64,000 nt of DNA from Clostridia bacterium (GTDB lineage Bacteria; Bacillota; Clostridia; Oscillospirales; Acutalibacteraceae): contig JAFQQN010000015.1 of NCBI GenBank assembly GCA_017410605.1, forward strand, positions 62,001 to 126,000, written 5' to 3'. Both the position numbers and the translations under genes were made by a program. Positions 59,848 through 64,000 of the stretch are shown here, one piece after another. The stretch's first letter is position 1; every line of letters starts with the position of its first letter. The notes beneath the pieces were generated by a model. The model had not been told where the DNA came from. It saw nothing but the letters and a program-made list of their open reading frames with translations, and ran no database searches.

Positions 59848-61068
59848 ATGTTTAAAATTCCTGAGCTTCTTGCTCCGGCGGGTGATTTAACCCGTCTTAA
59901 AGCGGCCGTGCTTTTTGGCGCAGATGCTGTTTATCTTGCCGGGGAAGAGTTTGGTATGAGAACTGCCGCCTCTAACTTTTCTAAAGAGGATTTGAAAGAG
60001 GGAGTAGAGTTTGCTCATAAAAATAATGTTAAAGTTCATATAACCTGCAATACCGTGCCTCATAACGATGAAATGGAAAGGCTTCCAAATTACCTTACCT
60101 TTTTAAATTCTATTGGTGTAGATGCAATTATTGCCTCTGACTTGGGTACTATGGGCTTGGTTAAAAGGTACGCCCCCGATGTTGAACTTCATGTTTCGGT
60201 CCAGTCGGGCATTGTTAATTACCAAACAGCCAACTCCTTTTATAATTTAGGGGCTAAAAGGGTTGTTCTTGCAAGAGAGCTTTCTTTAGAAGAAATTGCT
60301 GAAATTCGTCAGAAAACACCTAAAGAGCTTGAAATTGAAGCCTTTGCTCACGGTGCTATGTGTGTTTCTTTTTCGGCAAGATGCCTTCTTTCAAGCTATA
60401 TGACCGGAAGAGACGCAAATAGAGGGGACTGTGCCCAGCCTTGTAGGTGGAGTTATGCTTTAATGGAAGAAAAGCGACCGGGACAGTATTTCCCTGTCAC
60501 CGAAACCGAAAAGGGTACCTATATTCTTAATGCAAACGACCTTTGTATGGCTGAGCATTTAGATAAAATGATTTTAGCCGGTGTTGATAGTATTAAGCTT
60601 GAGGGTAGAGCAAAATCCCACTATTACACCGCCGCTGTTACTAATGCATACCGTATGGCCCTTGACAGTATAAATGTGGATAATATTGAAGACTGGGTTC
60701 TTCCCGAAGCAGCTAAGGCAGAACTTTCCAAAATAAGCCACCGAGGTTATTCCACCGGGTTTTATTTTGGTAGACCGGAAAATTCGCAAACCTATGAAAA
60801 TGCAGGCTATGTGAGAGATTATGCTGTAGCCGCCATCGTTACCGGATATGAAGAAGGTAAAATTATTTGCGAAATGAAGAATAAGTTTGCTGTAGGAACC
60901 GAGATTGACTGCTTAGAGCCAAGAAAAACACCCTTTGTTTTTAAAGTAGAGCAAATGTTCGATAAAGATAATAACGAAATTGAAGTTGCTCCGCACCCCA
61001 CTATGATTGTTAAAATACCATATCCTGTTTCTGTTGCCGTGGGTTCTCTTCTTAGAATGAAGGGCTAG
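59848..61068 (+). CDS. Peptidase U32 family protein
   Basis: A 406-residue member of the U32 family, related to the YrrN/YrrO, TrhP and RlhA group that modifies RNA (23S or tRNA hydroxylation) rather than acting as a typical protease. The signature is EIEAFAHGAMCVSFSARCLLS, followed by RDANRGDCAQPCRW, whose cysteines may hold an iron-sulfur cluster. The initial segment LLAPAGDLTRLKAAVLFGADAVYL is also typical. AAGGAGG precedes ATG. It follows mltG by 26 bp and a terminator-like hairpin comes after. Substrate cannot be assigned. Confidence 0.92.
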   Translation: MFKIPELLAPAGDLTRLKAAVLFGADAVYLAGEEFGMRTAASNFSKEDLKEGVEFAHKNNVKVHITCNTVPHNDEMERLPNYLTFLNSIGVDAIIASDLGTMGLVKRYAPDVELHVSVQSGIVNYQTANSFYNLGAKRVVLARELSLEEIAEIRQKTPKELEIEAFAHGAMCVSFSARCLLSSYMTGRDANRGDCAQPCRWSYALMEEKRPGQYFPVTETEKGTYILNANDLCMAEHLDKMILAGVDSIKLEGRAKSHYYTAAVTNAYRMALDSINVDNIEDWVLPEAAKAELSKISHRGYSTGFYFGRPENSQTYENAGYVRDYAVAAIVTGYEEGKIICEMKNKFAVGTEIDCLEPRKTPFVFKVEQMFDKDNNEIEVAPHPTMIVKIPYPVSVAVGSLLRMKG

Positions 61069-61086
61069 TTTGATTATAAACGGATT

Positions 61087-61124
61087 AACACCTCTGATTT
61101 AGGGTATTATAAATCAGAGGTGTT
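61087..61124 (+). terminator. Hairpin enclosing the ribosome binding site of the PBP gene
   Basis: A 14-bp perfect stem (61087-61100 with 61111-61124) and 10-base loop, then a T-run that leads into the ATG at 61128. It has terminator shape for the U32 gene, but GAGGTG, the only ribosome binding site for the next gene, lies in its 3' arm. Confidence 0.75.
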
Positions 61125-61127
61125 TTT

Positions 61128-62687
61128 ATGTTTGTAAAGCCTAAATATGAATATCAAGTTAGAATAATTGTTATTATGCTAATGCTTTTACTAATGGCCT
61201 TTACCGGTATTGTAAGGGTTGCCGCCTTGGCTACCGATAAAAGTTTTGAAAAATATTTAGATAATTTTGTAACGGTTCAGCTTGAAAGTGGAAGAGGTGA
61301 CTTTTTAGACTGTAACGGTATAAAGCTTACAGGATATAATAAAAGCTTTTTAAACTTGTTTTTGCCTTGTGAGTCTGCAAAGAAAAAATTTTTCGAAAAT
61401 GCAACCGAACAGGAAAAAAAGGTTGGTGAAAATCGCTTTTTAAATAATAAACCGGCAACTTTAAGAAGAAGCTTTGAAATTTCGGGAGTGGGTGTTTATT
61501 CTTTTGAGGTAAGTGACAGGTATGAGAACGATTTAGCTTTGCAACATATTATCGGTTATGTTAATTCTGAAAATAACGGTGTTGCCGGGCTTGAAAAATG
61601 TTTTAATGAGAAAATTAAGGGTGAAGAGCCTCTCACAGCTTCTTTTAATATAAACGCTTTGGGAGAATATTTAATTGGCGCAAAACCAATTTTAAATCCT
61701 CCTACAGGACAAAAAAACATTAAGCTTACTATTGACAGAAAAATTCAAGAAATTGTAGCTGATTCAATGAAAGAGGTAAGCAAGGGCGCGGCGGTTGTTA
61801 CAGAAATTTCTACCGGTAAAATTAAAGCTATGGTAAGTAAACCGCTGTATGATGTTGATAATATTGCTAAATATTTGAATGAAGAAAATTCACCCTTTAT
61901 TAACCGAGCTATCAACTGTTACAGTCCCGGCTCGGTATTTAAACCTATAATTGCGGCCGCTTTAATTGAAAATTCTTTTAAAGATTTTACACACAACTGC
62001 ACCGGTGTTACAGATATTTCCGGCCTTGCGTTTCATTGTTATAATCGTGCGGGGCATGGTGAACTTGATATGTCTGAAGCTATTTATCATTCCTGTAACT
62101 GTTATTTTTATAACGCTATCGGTCTTATTAAACCTATATCATATTTGAATTTAACAACTTCTTTAATGTTTACCACACCAATTAAATTGGCAGATAATCT
62201 ATTTTCGTTTTCGGGCAGTATGCCAACAGAAAGCTCGCTCAACAACAGTGCTGTAGCCGCAAATTTTTCTATAGGACAGGGAAGCGTTCTTGTTTCGCCA
62301 TTGGCGATGTGCAATTTATATTCAGCCATCGCAAATGAGGGGGCGTATTATATACCTTCGCTTCTGGAAGACGAGCCGGGTGAAAAATGTTTTGTTATGA
62401 GCAAGGGAACAGCGGCCGAGCTTAAGGAATATTTGTCATATGTTGTGTCTTTCGGTACAGGGAAAAAAGCGAACCCCGATAATATAACTGCGGCCGGAAA
62501 AACGGCTACTGCACAAACCGGTGTTATAAAAAACGAAACCGAGCTGAATAATGTGTGGTTTTGCGGCTTTTTTCCTAAGGAAAAGCCGAAATATTCAGTA
62601 ACAGTTTTTATAGAAGATGCCGTATCGGGAGGCGATGAGGCTGCACCCGTATTTAAGGCAATTGCCGATGGTATTTATTTGCCATAA
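61128..62687 (+). CDS. Class B penicillin-binding protein (transpeptidase)
   Basis: A 519-residue peptidoglycan transpeptidase with one N-terminal membrane anchor (about 10-32) and no PASTA domains. The dimerisation/pedestal region (about 45-190) is followed by the catalytic domain. The motifs are SVFK (Ser269, Lys272; SxxK), SCN (Ser322-Asn324; SxN) and KTA (Lys458-Ala460) in the place of KTG, followed by TAQTG. The ending GFFPKEKPKYSVTVFIEDA is typical of PBP2/FtsI-like proteins. It may act in division, elongation or sporulation; the class cannot be decided. It is isolated from known partners. Its ribosome binding site lies in a hairpin. Confidence 0.88.
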   Translation: MFVKPKYEYQVRIIVIMLMLLLMAFTGIVRVAALATDKSFEKYLDNFVTVQLESGRGDFLDCNGIKLTGYNKSFLNLFLPCESAKKKFFENATEQEKKVGENRFLNNKPATLRRSFEISGVGVYSFEVSDRYENDLALQHIIGYVNSENNGVAGLEKCFNEKIKGEEPLTASFNINALGEYLIGAKPILNPPTGQKNIKLTIDRKIQEIVADSMKEVSKGAAVVTEISTGKIKAMVSKPLYDVDNIAKYLNEENSPFINRAINCYSPGSVFKPIIAAALIENSFKDFTHNCTGVTDISGLAFHCYNRAGHGELDMSEAIYHSCNCYFYNAIGLIKPISYLNLTTSLMFTTPIKLADNLFSFSGSMPTESSLNNSAVAANFSIGQGSVLVSPLAMCNLYSAIANEGAYYIPSLLEDEPGEKCFVMSKGTAAELKEYLSYVVSFGTGKKANPDNITAAGKTATAQTGVIKNETELNNVWFCGFFPKEKPKYSVTVFIEDAVSGGDEAAPVFKAIADGIYLP

Positions 62688-62701
62688 ATAGGCATTTTTT
62701 G

Positions 62702-62731
62702 TTGACAAATATACCCGAGATTTAGTATAAT
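62702..62731 (+). promoter_or_regulatory. yicC-remA-gmk promoter
   Basis: TTGACA (62702-62707) and TATAAT (62726-62731) with an 18-base spacer, about 24 bases before the likely transcription/translation start region of yicC. Confidence 0.75.
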
Positions 62732-62761
62732 AATAGAAAACAAAATTCGAGGGTGTTGCTT

Positions 62762-63640
62762 GTGGTTAAAAGTATGACCGGCTATGGTCGTTGTGAGATT
62801 GTGAATGTTGGTACAACCTTTACGGTTGAAGTTAAATCTGTTAATCACCGTTATTTTGAGTTTTCTTGCCGCACTCCCAGAGGCTATGCTTTTTTAGAGG
62901 AAAAACTTAAATCTTTCTTTGCTTCTAAAATTTCTCGCGGTAAGGTAGATGTTTATCTGTCTATTGTCGGTCAAGAGCAGTCTGTGGGTGATGTTCATAT
63001 TAATGAAGAGTTTGCCGCGCAATATATCTCGGCACTTAAAAAGCTTAAAAAACAGTTTGGCCTTTCTGGTAAGGTTAGCCTTGAAAGCGTCGCCTCAAAT
63101 AATGAAATTTTTGTTACAGAGCATAAAAAAATAAACGAAGAAGAAATATGGGTACAAGTTTCAAAGGCCTGTGAGGGTGCCGTAGAAGCTTTTGTTGAAA
63201 TGCGAAAACAAGAGGGCGCTAAACTTGCAGAAGATGTTATTTCCAGAAGCAATTTTATTTTAGAAAAGGTTGCCTTTGTTGAAAAGCGTTCTCCCGAAAC
63301 GGTGGCTGAATACCGTGGCCGTTTAGAGCAAAAAATTAAAGAGCTTTTAGGCGATAAAACCGTTGATGAACAGCGTCTTCTTACCGAGGTTGCAATTTTT
63401 GCCGATAAGGTTGCAGTTGCAGAAGAAACCGTTCGTCTGCGTAGCCATATTGATCAGCTTAAAAAACTTATTGACGGTGACGAGCCGGTAGGCCGTAAGC
63501 TTGATTTTGTAGTACAAGAAATGAACCGCGAAACCAACACCATTGGCTCTAAGGCCCAAAACATTGAAATTGCTCACACCGTTGTTGAAATTAAGGCTGA
63601 AATTGAAAAAATTCGTGAGCAAATTCAAAACATTGAATAA
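62762..63640 (+). CDS. yicC: YicC family endoribonuclease-like protein
   Basis: A 292-residue protein; YicC proteins are stress-related endoribonucleases. The N-terminus SMTGYGR, the middle VEVKSVNHRYFEFS and the C-terminal KLDFVVQEMNRETNTIGSK are the family signatures. I chose the GTG at 62762, preceded by GAGGGTG at six bases; a GTG at 62753 lies inside that site. yicC-remA-gmk is the standard Firmicute order, and all three lie close here (15-bp gap, then 8-bp overlap). It has its own promoter. Confidence 0.96.
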   Translation: MVKSMTGYGRCEIVNVGTTFTVEVKSVNHRYFEFSCRTPRGYAFLEEKLKSFFASKISRGKVDVYLSIVGQEQSVGDVHINEEFAAQYISALKKLKKQFGLSGKVSLESVASNNEIFVTEHKKINEEEIWVQVSKACEGAVEAFVEMRKQEGAKLAEDVISRSNFILEKVAFVEKRSPETVAEYRGRLEQKIKELLGDKTVDEQRLLTEVAIFADKVAVAEETVRLRSHIDQLKKLIDGDEPVGRKLDFVVQEMNRETNTIGSKAQNIEIAHTVVEIKAEIEKIREQIQNIE

Positions 63641-63655
63641 TTTGGTGGTTGGTTT

Positions 63656-63931
63656 ATGAAGCTTGTTAATATTGGTTTTGGCAATTTAATATCTGCTGAC
63701 CGGGTTATTGCAATTGTAAGTCCTGATTCATCCCCAATTAAGAGAATTATTACAGAGGCTAAGTCAAAGGGAAGCTTAATTGATGCCACCCAGGGACGAA
63801 AGACACATTCGGTTATGATAACCGATAGCGACCACATAATTCTTTCTTACCTTACAGCTAAAGAGGTTGCATTGCGCACCGGGCAAACAGGGGCAGAAAT
63901 TTTAAGTTTAGAGGTGGAAGATAATGAGTAA
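63656..63931 (+). CDS. remA: Extracellular matrix regulator RemA (DUF370)
   Basis: A 91-residue DNA-binding regulator. In Bacillus subtilis RemA activates biofilm matrix and osmoprotection genes. It has the family start [10 protein letters not shown], the [17 protein letters not shown] segment and [18 protein letters not shown], close to the consensus. A GGTGGTTGG site precedes the ATG. The stop overlaps gmk by 8 bases. The function is inferred by family; this organism's targets are unknown. Confidence 0.96.
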   Translation: MKLVNIGFGNLISADRVIAIVSPDSSPIKRIITEAKSKGSLIDATQGRKTHSVMITDSDHIILSYLTAKEVALRTGQTGAEILSLEVEDNE

Positions 63932-64000
63932 GGGAACAGTTTTTGTTGTTTCGGGGCCTTCGGGTTCCGGAAAGGACACAATTTTGACCGAGGTTTTCAA
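63924..64000 (+). CDS. gmk: Guanylate kinase, 5' part only
   Basis: The first 25 codons are visible, cut by the window end. The sequence starts [18 protein letters not shown], with the guanylate kinase P-loop GPSGSGKDT. The ATG at 63924 has GAGGTGGAAG as the ribosome binding site and overlaps remA by eight bases. The gene order yicC-remA-gmk supports the call. Gmk converts GMP to GDP. Confidence 0.93.
   Translation, partial: MSKGTVFVVSGPSGSGKDTILTEVF

Overview
The window looks like a chromosome segment of an anaerobic, low-GC, spore-forming member of Clostridia, most likely in the Ruminococcaceae/Oscillospirales range. The lineage is inferred from gene content and order: the hprK-glcK-murB-rapZ-whiA-dnaE-pfkA run, spore genes (GerQ, CwlJ, BofA-like), ThyX instead of ThyA, AddAB, RemA, an RNase M5-like Toprim protein, and AT-rich sigma-A promoters (TTGACA-17-TATAAT). 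No phage, insertion sequence, CRISPR array, rRNA or tRNA was seen. The only stable RNA gene found is tmRNA.

Layout. 1-1730: end of a LytTR regulator with its DUF3021 membrane partner, then tmRNA (minus), a 14-bp tandem repeat and smpB. 1.9-10.5 kb: a small DUF6514-like gene, alaS, a HIT protein, a ComEC-like protein, holA, a Toprim nuclease, a WYL regulator and a BofA-like protein. 10.5-15.3 kb: the gerQ-cwlJ germination pair and a 1190-residue secreted SGNH-hydrolase/cell-wall-binding protein behind an AT-rich upstream region. 15.4-26.4 kb: an HPr/Crh-like small protein, ychF, then hprK, glucokinase, murB, rapZ, whiA, dnaE and pfkA. 26.4-37.3 kb: tatD-metG, an ABC-F ATPase, a PrsA-like lipoprotein, an unknown secreted protein, a phosphatase-ruvX-EIIC run, pyk and rpmB.

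37.4-54.6 kb: a HAD phosphatase and an MFS transporter, a dCMP deaminase, a mannonate-catabolism pair with a divergent AraC regulator, addBA, and an accessory locus (double beta-helix protein, AraC regulator, type I dehydroquinase-like protein, NAD-dependent epimerase-like protein). 54.6-64 kb: a divergent PRPP synthetase-like gene, thyX-tmk-DJ-1-5-FCL-mltG-U32 peptidase, a penicillin-binding protein, and yicC-remA-gmk (the last cut by the window end).

Most of the window is housekeeping. Carbon control and glycolysis are concentrated here: HPr kinase, glucokinase, phosphofructokinase, pyruvate kinase and an HPr-like protein that has the HPr-kinase serine motif but not the PTS histidine. The least ordinary parts are that HPr-like gene, the 49.7-54.6 kb locus whose dehydroquinase-like enzyme has an altered substrate pocket, the ComEC protein with a metal-site-less C-terminal domain, and two genes whose ribosome binding sites lie inside terminator-like hairpins. 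I did not find a clearly new multi-gene system; these are leads.
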